Assembly (NCBI GenBank): GCA_003999685.1
Contig: CP021231.1
Span: 1,364,001-1,428,000, forward strand
Direction: 5' to 3'
DNA length: 64,000 bases
Origin: Taiwanofungus camphoratus
Lineage: Eukaryota; Basidiomycota; Agaricomycetes; Polyporales; Taiwanofungaceae
Part shown: one piece after another, positions 43,528-55,877 of the stretch
Numbering within the stretch: the stretch's first letter is position 1
Layout: every line of letters begins with the position of its first letter
Program-made: the position numbers and the translations under genes
Notes under the pieces: model-generated
Databases searched by the model: none
Seen by the model: only the letters and a program-made list of their open reading frames with translations
What the model was told of the DNA's origin: nothing

Positions 43528-45253
43528 ATGCTAAGCACCTCGCTCATGGCTAGACACAATATCTGGTCACTGGAAGACATCGATGATGATACCTTGATTG
43601 TCATATTTAGTTTCTTATCAGTCCCTTCTATACTTGCCGTGAGGCAGGTAGGTCTTGGACAAGATTATTCACGGTGCAGACAATGATGGAACAACAGACC
43701 TCCAGACGCATGCTGGCCGTTACCAAATTGCGATCTGTATGGCACAATGCTTACGTCCACGAGGTGCGCCACAAAGGCTACCCCTTCCCTCGTCGCTCTG
43801 TTACGTCTATGGACTCTATTGATCTCGAGCTTGCTGTACGCCGTGCCGTTTGTCTGGGAATTTTCTGGCACTCTCCCGTGGGTCATCCTCGGAAATTGAT
43901 TGATTTCCAGGCAAGCTCTGGAACTGGCGTATCGGATGTCCGTTTCTTAGCTGGGTACGAGGGAAGACGTCTCGTCACCGTTTCCAAGGGCATCTGGTCC
44001 ATCATTACGTGCTGGGAAGTCACGTCTGGCCATTGCTCTTCGGAAAGCACTTGCGCGCATAAGGTGGCGGAATGGTGTCCGAAGGGCATCATCTTCACTG
44101 GATTTATTGTCAATTCCGACCCAGATTCTGAGGGTATCATCGCGACCTCCGTGAACATTGGAGGGTTCGTCACTCATGTTTTTTGCACCAGACGGTGAAA
44201 CTGAGTTAGCATCTGCCAGTCGTCAAGGCATTGAGATTCTATCCCTTGTCAGTCAAGGAAAACAGCAACCTGCATTTCGGTCGATTTCTACTTTTGACAC
44301 CTCGTTCAGACCAGTCGCTCTACAGGGCGACCTCTTGGCTTTTAGCGATGATTCCTCCGAGACTGTAATCTTGAATTGGATGACTGGTACTACGGCTATC
44401 CTCCGCGGTTCCGAAGAGCCTATTGATCACCATTTCCAGGTGAATACCCGCATTCACCCCCTGACGATCAAATGACTCAGTATGACCACTAATCTCGAGG
44501 TAGTACAACAGATGTCTGCAAATCGTTTTCGCACACAAAAGCATTTTAGTCATCAGAGCTCGCTCCATCGAGCTATTCGCTGAACCTTCATTACGACCTC
44601 CTTCCGAACTCTGTTCTGCATATCGCCCCATCGCCTATCATTCCTTTGGCTGGATTGACGGTGTATCGGTCAAGACGCAAGTCAATATTTCGGAGGCCAA
44701 ATTTCCTTTTCAGCCGTTGTCGATACTCCTCCGAACTGAAAGTGATGACCCGTGGACATCGGATGTGCATAAACTGGACCTATTCATCTTGGAGCCCAAC
44801 TCATCGTTCACGAGCGATCCGCCGTGTTCCTCAACGGAGGCCACCGTAAACGTACCAGAGCTCAACCTCCTACCTTATCGGTTTCCTCCAGTCCATTCTA
44901 AGCTGACATCACCGTCTGTTCGCGGTTTTCTTCGCTGCACCGACATTAAACTCGGGTCCTATGGAACCGCTGTCTGGATTCAGCCACGCCCATCGAGAAG
45001 TGCCGACCTGACTGCTCTGGACGTCCATTCATCAGAGACGCAGGGACCAGAAGGACTTATGCTGAACGAATCACTTGTAGCAGCTGCTTTTGCCGGGCCG
45101 TTGCAGCGCCCCCATCCCGATCTCGGAGCACGGACATTATGGACGCAGACGACAGTTGGCAGTAATTGGACCACAATTGACTATGATGAAGAGCTTGGAC
45201 GCATTGCCATGGGCTCTACGCAGGGGAAGGTCACCCTCCTGGAACTTGGGTAG
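43528..45253 (+). CDS. F-box protein of Agaricomycete type
   Basis: Begins MLSTSLMARHNIWSLEDIDD and has an F-box LEDIDDDTLIVIFSFLSVPS-ILAVRQ, joined across an intron to TSRRMLAVTKLRSVWHNAYV. The rest is a ~450-residue region typical of mushroom F-box proteins, with weak WD40-like strands: FLAGYEGRRLVTVSKG, LMFFAPDGETELASAS, SLVSQGKQQPAFRSISTFDT and finally ELGRIAMGSTQGKVTLLELG. It probably brings targets to an SCF ubiquitin ligase. Introns were placed after VRQ, GFI (a weak GTCAAT donor at about 44109) and HHFQ. The gene is divergent from qcr6 with about 250 bp between starts, so the two may share a promoter region. Confidence 0.78.
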
Positions 45254-46349
45254 CATTTCGTCCTTGACTTGTCCTCACCATTTAACGACATAATACCGTG
45301 GTAGTACTCAATGTTTTGGCTGTAATTATTGCTTGCACAAATGCAGTTGCCTTTTGGCAGATGTTGCAGATCGGAAGTAACTTTCGCATGTGCACGTCCG
45401 TATCGTCACGTGTAGGGGTCCGTGCGCGGTTATCACGACCGGACGCATATAAATTCCGCCTTGCGGACAACTGCAATCTTCGATCTTTCCACTATCATAA
45501 ACGCCCATGACGAGACGTCTAGCAGCGAGATGAGCACGACAGTCGCAAGGCCCGTCGGCGTTGACATCGCTCGTTCGGCACCCAACCTTGTTACCACCTT
45601 GAAAGGGACGGGCTTCTTACAGATCTGAGGGCGTTTTTTGATGTGGAAATGATATTGTATATGTATGAATCCACTTTGTTCCTAGATTAATCAAGAATGT
45701 ATTTCTAAATTGCTGGTCTTCTCAGCAAGAGCTGATGGTTTTGCAGACTTAATGACCAGTTACTTATGCAGATAGAGAATGTGGATAGAAAGCAACTCAT
45801 TTGAAGAGTTTGGAACCTGATATCTTTTTTTCTGAGACCATTTCTGAATTCTGTTATATACATGCGAGAATGACAGTACAGCAATAGCAAAGTGCGAAAC
45901 TGCTCTTTGGTTTGAATCACAAAACTGAGTCCTTGCCATGTTGCAAGAGTCTCTAGTCCTAACCCTGAAACTCTAGACACTGTCCTCAGCGTCATATACT
46001 GGGAATATTCCAACACTCTTGTTCTACCTCTTATCTTTGAATAGCTTTGGTCCATCTTGCCCAGAACTGCACTAAGTTACGAGGCTCATTGTGGACAGAT
46101 TCTGATCGAAACATCCAAATGTGATGTAAGGTTGAGAAATTTCATCCGCGAGCCACCGCTGATCATGATTTCTGTGTCTACTTCTATTGATCGATTGTAC
46201 TCTCACAGGTGACTAAGGTATCAGCTGAAAAACATCATTTGTACAAATTGGAACAAGACAGGAAACGTTAGTAAAACCCTCTCTCACTTCCTTATAGGAA
46301 ATTGACAAGGGTAACTTACTGACATGCACTAGATCTAACTGCTATCCTG
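45254..46349. other. Intergenic with a TATA box and a tiny open frame
   Basis: A TATAAA near 45447 is followed at 45530-45628 by a 32-codon frame beginning MSTTVARPVGVDIARSAPNL. It has no known match, and no further exon could be attached, so no gene is called. The remainder to 46349 is AT-rich and featureless. Confidence 0.4.
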
Positions 46350-48330
46350 ATGGAGCCTGATGATTTTGTATGGATTCCACCACGATACAATCCCTCTGAG
46401 TCACCCGAGCTTGCGTGGTGCACCCAAATACTCTCTGATGAAGAATCGCCAAACAATTTTGCTCGCAAGGTGAAATGGTTCGTCGGCCCACTTCCAACGG
46501 TTTTCCTCGACGTAGGACTTGTTAATTGGATCAATCTTTGTCGTCAGGTGCCCAGACGGATCGATTGCACTCGCCCAATGCGAAAATGGGTCTTTTCAGT
46601 TTCTTGATCCGTATGCTTTTGTGGCACTGAGCATGCATGGCATCACACCTTAATTTATTTCGTTCGCTTCTAGACCTCCAAAACTGATGGGTCCAACAAC
46701 TTCCCTGGCTCTACATGAGGAACATCCAACCGTCCTTCGTCAACGACGATTTAGCCAGACATCTCCTATTTTAGATTTTGTGTGGTTCCCTACCGCTACT
46801 TCGAAAGATCCGGCTTCCTTCTGCTTTGTGGCGTCAGTACGAGAATGTCCGGTTAAACTAATAGACGGCAGCGATGGAAGGGTGAGTAAGGATCTGCGGC
46901 GCCCAGTATGCAATAATCCAAAAGACCTGCTGCTTGATTATGGTCTCACTGACTGTGGGAGATTATCTGACACGTTGGATTTCAATAGCTCCGTGCCTCG
47001 TATAAGATAGTAGATCATCGTGAACGCCAAGTAGCTCCTCATACACTCTCGTTCAATGCTACTGCGAACAAGTATGTAGGTTCATTAGCAAGATTTTCTC
47101 TGGTAGCTAAGCAAATACCTGCAGGTTGTACTGCGGCTTTGAAAATGCCATTGACGTATTTGATATCCATGTACCTGGTCAGGGTACTCGTTTGCATACG
47201 ACCCCTTCAAAGAAAAGTCGGGATGGACTAAAAGGCCTGTACCGGTTCTATTTTGATAGAGAGCAGAAAAGATATTGAGTTTCGTCCAGGAATAATTTCT
47301 GCTCTGTCATTCTCTGCGGATGTAACCTCGGGAGTGTATGCGGCAGGCTCCCTCAGCCCATCGGCACCTTCTTCTTCCAACATTGCCTTGTTTACTGAAG
47401 CAACAGGCGAAGCACCCGTGATGTTTGTAGGTGCCGAGAACTATACACACGGAACAGGATTTGGGGTCCAATCAGGCGTCACTCAAGTAAGCCTGTCTAT
47501 GAAGTAATCTCGTAGGTCGACCAGAAAAGACCGTTCACAATGATTGTCTAGTTGATGTTCAACCCTACTCAACCGTACTTGTTATATGCATCCTTTCGAC
47601 GGCACGAGACCCTTTACAACTGGGATTTGAGGGGCAACGTCAGTACACCGGTCTGCACTTACAGTAGACATGTGCCCGCTGCCTCGAATCGGATCAGCGG
47701 GAGGCCAGGCAAGGACATCGTGACGACGAACCAAAAGCTTATATTTGACATTGATATCGGTGGGCGATTATTGGCTGTTGGAGATCAGGTTAGCATAGAC
47801 TGCGTCTCGACTGGCTTACTCACACATACATCAACAGTTCGGGACTATGTCTGTTTTCGACTTGCATGCTGGCGATGCCAAGTCTCGAACCAGTTCTGAA
47901 GACCTGCAAGCACGGCTGCAAGGACCGGTCCTGCAGTATGAGGCACATGAAGGTGAGCAAAGTTCTCACGACGGTCTCATCGATGCATGGTAACCTCAGC
48001 TGTCACACAACGTGGTGATCTGCAGATGCAATAGGGTCGGCGGCCTTTCATCCCCTCCGTCCCATGCTTCTGTCTGTTTCCGGCTCGAGACATTTCCACA
48101 AGCATCGGCCTTCGTCAACGTGTAGATCAGAATCGTCAACAACGGAATCGGGATCGGAGTACGGTGACAGCGATAACGATGAGTCAGGCGACTGTAAAAA
48201 TAATTCGGTGGCGAAAATAAGTCGTGAACGTCCCCAGCCATTGACTCTGGATTCGACCGTAAAATTGTGGAATTGGGACCCGAATATAGACAATAACAGG
48301 CCGGAGAGTCATGGAGAAAATGTGACTTGA
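46350..48330 (+). CDS. WRAP53/TCAB1-like (Swt21-related) WD40 protein
   Basis: Nine exons (46350-46477, 46548-46610, 46674-46881, 46989-47071, 47125-47234, 47290-47486, 47552-47788, 47838-47952, 48026-48330) sum to 1446 nt, 481 aa. Recognisable blocks are KWCPDGSIALAQCENGSFQF, ILDFVWFPTATSKDPASFCF, HTLSFNATANKLYCGFENAI, VFDIHVPGQGTRLHTTPSKK, KGIISALSFSAD, YTHGTGFGVQSGVTQLMFNP, LYASFRRHETLYNWDLRGNV and QKLIFDIDIGGRLLAVGDQF. This order is that of human WDR79/TCAB1, which carries scaRNAs and telomerase RNA to Cajal bodies, and of the yeast splicing-related protein Swt21. Its role here, telomerase or snRNP assembly, is inferred. The C-terminus has a Ser/Asp-rich tail. The intron at 47235-47289 must be GC-AG to keep frame. 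Confidence 0.85.
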
Positions 48331-48464
48331 TCACCAGGGCAACGCGTGTTAATTGTTGTACGCTCTTCGCTACTGTACATAATAATGACTTCGACGTTGA
48401 GTAAAGAATACGTGCATAGGTTGTCGTCACAAATGGTATGGGCTAAAACATGTACAGACTTCGT

Positions 48465-50673
48465 TCAATCGAATTCAGCGAGAGCAGTCTGAATCAAACT
48501 CTCAGCAGCTCCTGAACGTGGCTTGAAGGCGCATTTAAATGGCAAGGGGTACCTTCGATGAAGGTGTTAGCCTTAAATCATAAGGTGGCAACAAAGGCTG
48601 GTCTTGCTCACGATACCAAACCAGTTGAGTATTCGTCTATAGGCTCAATTATATTGCCATCTCCATCGACGGCTTTCACAATGTTGTAAACTGAGAGTAC
48701 GGACGCCACAGAGATGAAGACAGATGCATGTGCCAGATATCTTCCAGGGCAGATCCGTCTACCGAATCCGAAGGCTACCAATTCAGCGTCGGTCATATCG
48801 GGGTTTAGCTGACCGTTGGCATTCAAGAAGCGTTCGGGAATGAATTTCTCTGGATCAGGGAAAGTCTTTTCGTTCTGTAATATTGCCCTACGCCGCATCA
48901 TGTTAAGCGACAGACCAGAAATTCGGGAGAGGTTAGTAAAATACCATGCATTGCCTACAATAGTTGTGCCGGCGGGGATGCGATATCCTTTATACACATC
49001 ATCGTGGGTGAGCCGATGCGGAACGGCTGAAAAAAAGGACGTATCAAATGATCATCCGAATGGTACACGTGGAAGTAAATGACCTAGCGGAGTAACTGGT
49101 CGCCATCTGCCGGTCACGATACGGATATGTTTATCAATCTCATGGAAGTACTCGAGGAGAAACAATCACCTAAGAACTTCTTTCACAACGGCAGAGATGT
49201 AAGGAAGGGAGGCTTCATCGGAAAACTCGGGAAGGCGATCATTTCCTATTACTTTATCTAGTTCCTTCTGTGCCTTATGTTGCACATCGGGGTAGAGCAA
49301 CATTGCCAGGAAGAACGATCCAAGGGCGGAGACCGTCTTCAGGCATGTCAGTCCTAGGAACCCTCACGACCGAACAGGGCGACCCACCGTGTCAGATCCA
49401 CCTGTAAGACGACGTTAGTTATAACACGTACATGCTGACATATATGAGACTGACCGACGTAGGCAGCAGCAGCGACTCCACTATACAAGCCCTCCTGATA
49501 TGAGTTGTCCTCGTCTTCGTTTAACTCATTGAGTCGCGAGACGATCAGGGAAGGGGAGGCTATGCCATCGGACTTCGAATTTGAACAATTTCTCAAATTG
49601 CAATCTCATCAAACCGCAAGGACTTCTGCTTACAATGGCCTTCTTGACCGCGGCAAAAGGGACCTCAAGCATGGCCCTACATGCTTTTCTCCATTCTGCG
49701 GCTTCGCGCTTAAATTTCGCTCCAGGGAACCAAGCTGGAACGTATTTCACTGAGAATGAAGACAAAATCATTTCTCCGTGCCCGCTCGAAACAATCGAAC
49801 ATACAAGTTGGGATAGAGTCCACCAAATAGGCACCAGCATTACCTGCCATTGATATAGCGTGGAGTGCCTTTTCTGCCGTCTCGACGTATGGATCATCCT
49901 TTGGCTTGACTTCTAAACCATAGGAAACCCCTACGATCAGAGCACCTGCCATACTACGAAAAGACGAGGCAGTTAGACCCTATATCCCTTTGATCGCCAA
50001 AGACATACTGGCGGAGGTGGCTAATAAAGTCTTCCGGCGCTTCCCGTAACCGGCGGACAAGTAACCGTGCACCCTTGATAACCCTGGTACGATGCTGGAG
50101 AGAAGCGGCAGCGTGGAAGTGTTGATGGAATATCCTTCGTCGTTCCCTCCACCTGTCACCATATGCCATAAAGACGAAGTGCCAATCGCATCCCACTCTA
50201 TTAGACAGTCAGTTGGACACCCCAATACACCGCGATTTTAAACTTACAGATCGTTCAGCATTGTCATCCGGGGCCTTCGAGACTAGCTGAGAACAAGTAT
50301 AGTGACGGTCAAACGGCAGACATACCTATCAGAATAAAGCGACGACCTCCTCTCGAAGAGTTCAAATGCGGCCTCAGTCGAATTGACAACGACGACAGGG
50401 GTACCGCAGAGATTCAGGTATATCACATCACTGTCTGCCAGCAGAGCATGAATTAGTGGTGGAACATTCACCAAGTATAGTCATACCGAAGTCTCGAGCC
50501 CACTGCTGATAAGCCAGCCACTCATGGGTCTTGGGAACATCATAAATGTTACCTAGTATCGGCAGGCCCGGAGGGCCAGGTGGTAGAGGAAGCCTCTTGC
50601 GTCTGGTCAAAAGGCCTGCGACCAGAACGATGGCCAAAAGGCCTGTCAAGACTTCTGCTGAGAATATACTCAT
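48465..50673 (-). CDS. Cytochrome P450 monooxygenase
   Basis: Membrane-anchored haem-thiolate monooxygenase. The N-terminus MSIFSAEVLTGLLAIVLVAG is a signal-anchor followed by the Pro-rich hinge LPLPPGPPGLPILGNIYDVP. Other P450 landmarks: DWHFVFMAYGDRWRERRRIF with the C-helix WRERRR, the I-helix region broken by an intron around GGSDT, an ExxR helix region after LPYISAVVKEVL, the PERF motif in DPEKFIPERFLNANG, and the haem loop FGFGRRICPGRYLA with its Cys ligand. The last exon reads YPLPFKCAFKPRSGAAESLI and ends in TGA at 48465-48467. It resembles the large mushroom families often annotated as O-methylsterigmatocystin oxidoreductase-like; the exact CYP family and substrate cannot be set by eye. 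It has about eleven short introns and all segments seen are open. Confidence 0.87.
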
Positions 50674-51370
50674 ATCCGAGGGCGGGTGGAAGTGGAGATT
50701 GAGGTCGTGCCAATTACAATCCTCAGCTTATTTATCTTCGGCTTGCCAAGTTTTGTCCCCCATTCGCCCATTCTTGGTCTAAGGTACACATGGTGGAAAG
50801 CACGATCAAGCCGAAGACAAGTTACGAGAGACTTCGTCAGGATCATACCCCATGCTCACAGAGTCGGAAAGAGCCAACTAGATTTAGTCAGTGGGATCCA
50901 AGGATCAGGCTGGAGCAAAGCTTCCACTCACAAAATATTAGGTAAAAGCGTCTCAAGCAGTTGCTCCAACCACCTCATGGGACTGACACTGAGGCCTTTC
51001 CGTTAATGTTAACGATCGTTACTGACAAATATGAAAAGAAGTGTTGTCAAGTCCTTGAGGCAAGTACTTTCCTTTGATCGCCGAGATTTGCTTCTTCCTT
51101 TAGAACTGGGACCGTACATGCTGATCGTGAGATAAGATGGTAGATATTCTGAGAATGCCAAATGTCGAAGACCACAAAATCCGTCCTAGCTCACAGAAGT
51201 ACCAGTGTTAGAGTTCTTTGATACCGATTATAGCACAAAGACGGTGAGGAAATTGGGAATGAAACATGAATCGGCTTGCGTTTTAGCTCGGACATAGGCT
51301 GACGAAATCCGAGAATGAAGGCGTAGTCACCTGAAACATCGATCCAATCGGTATTCTCGAAGAGTAAAAA
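50674..51370. other. Intergenic, nothing recognised
   Basis: About 0.7 kb between the P450 start and the dis3 stop; it should hold the P450 promoter and dis3 3' UTR. No further feature seen. Confidence 0.5.
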
Positions 51371-54300
51371 TTACAGAGAGCGAGAATCGACGGGGCTTAT
51401 CAACGTCATTTTAACACGGCCTCGCTGCGTATTCTTGTCTTTCTCGACCTCAATATTTACTGTTACCCTGTCGAAGATTGCGATAGTTGTCACGTTCGTT
51501 GACGAGGGGGAAGGCACTGTGATAGTGTAGTTGTCCGTGTCAAACCGAGATTCGCCTTTGAACATCACAAGGCCCTCAATTCCCAGCCTAGAATGGGATA
51601 GCAAGTAAGGATAAAGTATTAGCAAAGCGGTCGTGTCATTGGGCATATTATTGGACCCACTTTGATACATAGACAGCCAAGCCATTTCTAAAGGTCCTTA
51701 TCACAAACGCATCCTCCGTTGTCGCCTGTTTCTCCCCACGACCTTTGAGCGCCAATCCGACATAGAATTCAACGCTCGCTCGACCCGCCATCTGGGCCAT
51801 TCTATGTCGTCGATTTACAACATCAAGGACTCTTTCAACGTAAGATTTGGAGTGCAACGTTGCATGAAGAGGGACATATGCGATCGCTGCTGCAAGCTGC
51901 CGGTGGACAAGCACATCTGAAAGGTAAAGGACCATTAGACGCCTTAAGCGGTTAGGCTGGGCGTTTCTGCGGCTCACCGGCATATCGCCGGATAGGACTT
52001 GTGAAGTGGGTGTATATAGGGCTTGCCAGCCCGTAGTGTCCATATGTATCTCGCGAGACAGCGCCGGAACAGAAATATTCCGCAGCTAACATGCAGCGGG
52101 TAGCCATAATTCGAACAAGAGTGTTAAATGCTGGCTCTTTGGGATCCTGGATGCATAGACAATGTCAACACAAGGTGTGTGAACAAACAAAATGCTATCT
52201 AACCAAGCATTTGTCCAAAGAAGCCGCTAAAGTGCCTGAACTCGACACATCGAGAAATATGCCTTTGCGCTTCTGGAGAATATCCTGTAATTTCTCAAAA
52301 TTCGAACGAGGTGGTGGGAGATGCCGCCTGATTGTGACAACTGTCAGAGTCGCAAAAGGACTACATAAAGGTACTAACCTCAAAACAGCTGTCTGGGGGA
52401 AAGTCTCGTGAATCTTCTTCGCCACACTGATGTTGGCGAGAAGCATGAACTCTTCTACTAAGCTATTGGTCTCTCTCAACTCCTTTTGCTCAACATCGAT
52501 CGGATCAGATGATTCGGAACTATCGAGCTGAATCTTCACTTCCGGTGAGGCAAGATTGAGAGCACCCGCAGTCATCCTCCCTGCTTTAAGTTTTCGGGCC
52601 AGAGTGTTTAGAAGCCTGATACTCTTCGTAAGATCATCATTGAGATTTCTGGAAGAATCTTATGAGATAAAACCAGGGTGCTGAATGGTCTGTAGATACT
52701 TACGGGTCATCTTTACGGATCTGAGCTTCCTCGTACGTAAAAGCAGATTTGGACGCGATCACAGACTTGGTAAAGCGAGCGTTGACTATCTCCGCATCAG
52801 CTGTCAATTCCTGAACTTCACTATTAGTGCGAAGCCCACGCCAAGGCAGATGACCTTACCCAAATAACAGAGAATGCCAGACGCTCAACGTGAGGACGTA
52901 GAGAGCAGAGATTAGTACCCAAAAGAGCGGGTAACATGTCTATCCGTTTATCAACTAGGTACACAGTTGTACCGCGTGCGGCAGCCTCATTGTCCATCGC
53001 GTTGTCAGGGTGAACAAAAAATGACACATCGGCAATGTCTGGACGTTTGTCTCAGAGACAAGTGGACACAGCATAAGGTGAATAACTCACGAACACCAGC
53101 CTCGATGTTGCCGTTGGGGAGAAGCCGGGCATGCAAAGCGTCATCGATGTCCTGACAGCCTACCACGCAGCAATCGTCAGCACGTGCTAACAAATGAAAT
53201 AGCCGAAACATGGCGGAAATACCTGGTGGATCAATGCTGCAAATGAGGAGGTCCCTTAAGTCTTCTCTATCTCTCCACTCTGGACTAGTGGCGCATTTTG
53301 GCGGCACTACCCACCGATCACCCTCCGGAGGCAAACAATCTAAAATTGCTTTTCCAAAGGGTCTGTATGGCACCTCAAACTCGAGCAACAAGCTTTCCTG
53401 CTCTGCCTCCTTACTTTCCACCTTCCCAAGAGCACGTACAAAATGGCCATCTGGATACCGAGACGTGCTGTCCCACCTGTCGATTGTCACAAGAATCTTC
53501 TGTCCTAGTAAGGATGGCGCCTGACGCGTGCGAAGACGAATACGTGGAAGCAAGCGAGACACAGGTGTGGCGAAGACGGTTTGTTGAGATAGCGAGGTCG
53601 CATTCGAGGATGTTAGGGATGTGCTATCAATATGGCATACGTACCTATGAATAATGTTAGCCAGAATATCATTTCCATGAGCTATCAAACTCTTACGATC
53701 TCCAGTTCCTCTTGATGATTCCGACAACGCGTCCGGTTGGCTGCTTTGCAGACGTTTGCTTCTTGACAAGTTCTGCTTGCAGAACTCTTCGCTCGGCCAT
53801 CGCCTCTTCGTCATCACTTTCTTCTTCAGATTCCTCTGCATCATCATTTTTGAGCGTTGCTAGAGTAACATTCGTCAAAGTCATGGCTCAGGTACTAATA
53901 ATGGATACATACTCTCTTGATCAACTACTTCATCTAGAGGCGCTTTCCATTCTTTCTTGTCGAAGACTTCGACTGCGACAATGTCACCCTGCACGGCACG
54001 GTTCATGTTCTCCCGGCCGATTAGCAGAACTGGTTTTTCGAACGCCTGGACAGGAACGTTTCCCTGAAAAATCCCTCCTTACATCGTGTGGCATCAAGAT
54101 AATACAGTAAGTGACGAACCTCCAGATAATTATATTGATTCGCGTTGAAGTGGCCTTGATGCAGCTGCCCGGACTTGACACCAGCGAGTAGCATCGACAT
54201 CGGGAGATACTAAATTGCTGTTAACGCCATATCCACTGTCCACCTGTATGGCATACGTACTTCCGGATACAATGCCTGACGTGCGGAAACAGCCTTCGTG

Positions 54301-55404
54301 GGTTCGATCTCATCCGAACTTACTGTGGATAATAAATCCAAAAGTTGAGCAGACTCCTTTGTACCCCTGACGTAGTCGCGCACTGCAAATCGAATCATTA
54401 CACAGCGTCACCGCGCAGCTCTTTAAGGAATAACTTAATAGCCAGACGACTGGCTTACTTGAGGCACATCGAAGGCCTTCCATCTCCGCCTTTTGGCGGT
54501 TAGCAACATCATCTGTGAGTAGGACAACCATAGGCAAGGAACGTGGTGCCTGGCCACGAACGGGAGGACGGGATAGTGATATGTGCGAGTTGTACCATAA
54601 AGCGGCCCTTCGTATACCTCCACAAAATATCAGACAAATAATGCGGAGTACATCGTAGTAGCTACCTCTGTCGTTGCGATCATTTGGAGTCTCTCCTTCT
54701 TCGCGAATCACCGCTGTTTCTCTTCAAATACAACGTCAATGCACGTTTCAGTTACATTATGAGGAGCCGAACTCACGAACGATATTCGTTGTAGAATACC
54801 CATATTCGCTTTTCCTCGGCCCTGAGAAGTGCCTTGAGTCGGTTATAGAGCGGCAGAGATCGGTGGCGGACCTCCTCCATGACTGTTTGCAATAGAATCA
54901 TCGGAGGGGCGAACAGATTGGATTCCATGAGGTCCATCTGAATGATAGAATAACGTGAGTTACAAGAAATCAAACAAAATTTTACGGAACAAAAGGTATA
55001 TATGAGTCTAGACCAGATGGCGAATGACCCATACCGCAAGGACTCAGAATATGATGATAAAACCAGACGAGAAAAAAATGCACCAACCTGCGCGAGGAAT
55101 ATGTTCGTGTCTGGAAGTAAGAAGTGACCATCCGGAAACCCTTCATGATCGTGTGATCCGCCAGGAGGTAAAACGAAGTCCGCTGAAGCCGCGCAGATGC
55201 TACAACTGTGTATACCACAGCCGACGTCATCTCGGAGGTACCTCTCACGAAGGACTACAAACAACGCGATTAGCAGGTGAAGATAGGCGATGAGAAGCAA
55301 TTCACGCCTTTGATCACTTTGCCCCTGGCTGTCTTTTTGAGAAACTTGCGCTGCGTGATTATTGCCTCCGTGCGGGGGCGCTTTCTGATGGTGATGTTGA
55401 CCAT
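51371..55404 (-). CDS. dis3: Exosome catalytic subunit Dis3/Rrp44
   Basis: 3'-5' exoribonuclease and endonuclease of the RNA exosome. In order: [20 protein letters not shown] and [12 protein letters not shown], the three-Cys CR3 motif [15 protein letters not shown], the PIN domain start [36 protein letters not shown], cold-shock domains ([40 protein letters not shown]), the RNB active site [20 protein letters not shown] with its Asp cluster, [40 protein letters not shown] and a C-terminal S1 domain ending [14 protein letters not shown]. The first intron (55255-55307) starts GC, not GT, and phase leaves no alternative. Many short introns. The gene is divergent from the histidine acid phosphatase with 473 bp between starts. 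It is expected to be essential and nuclear/cytoplasmic. Confidence 0.93.
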
Positions 55405-55877
55405 GTTCTAAAGCAAGCAAGCTCGTTCAGCAATTAATTATTTTTCATCCCACTCTTACGACAGCTCTCAGGGACGAGGCAGGTAAATGTGATCGATGAA
55501 GGCCTTGCAATGTGGAAGTTGGAAAGAAAGTGCTTCCAAAACCGCGTGCGATCCATTATCGGAAGTATGCAACTGCCTGGGGTCCCGCTTCGCAAGTCCC
55601 CTAGGCATAACGGGGTCTTCCCGTATTTTCGACCGCGTTTCCCAGTCGTAGGCCTAGGTATGTACTTACAAGCTGTTGATGTTATTCCTTTCAACCCCTG
55701 ACTCCTCGGAAACGGTAAATATTCTTGCGCATGTTCGCAATTGAGGTTGTGATTCTTTTCCAGACAATGTATCGTTCTGATTACATGCATGGAACGACGA
55801 TCGCTACGCACGTTCCGCCTTGTGATTAGTGGACCACAGTACCGCCAATTCTCATAAGACCATATCTTTACAAGTGG
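55405..55877. other. Divergent promoter region
   Basis: Shared 5' flank of dis3 (-) and the acid phosphatase (+). No signal-peptide exon for the phosphatase could be identified here, though the family usually has one. Confidence 0.5.

Noticed and set aside
45530-45628. Small gene after a TATA box
   Set aside because: Only 32 codons, no homologue and no further exon, so not called.
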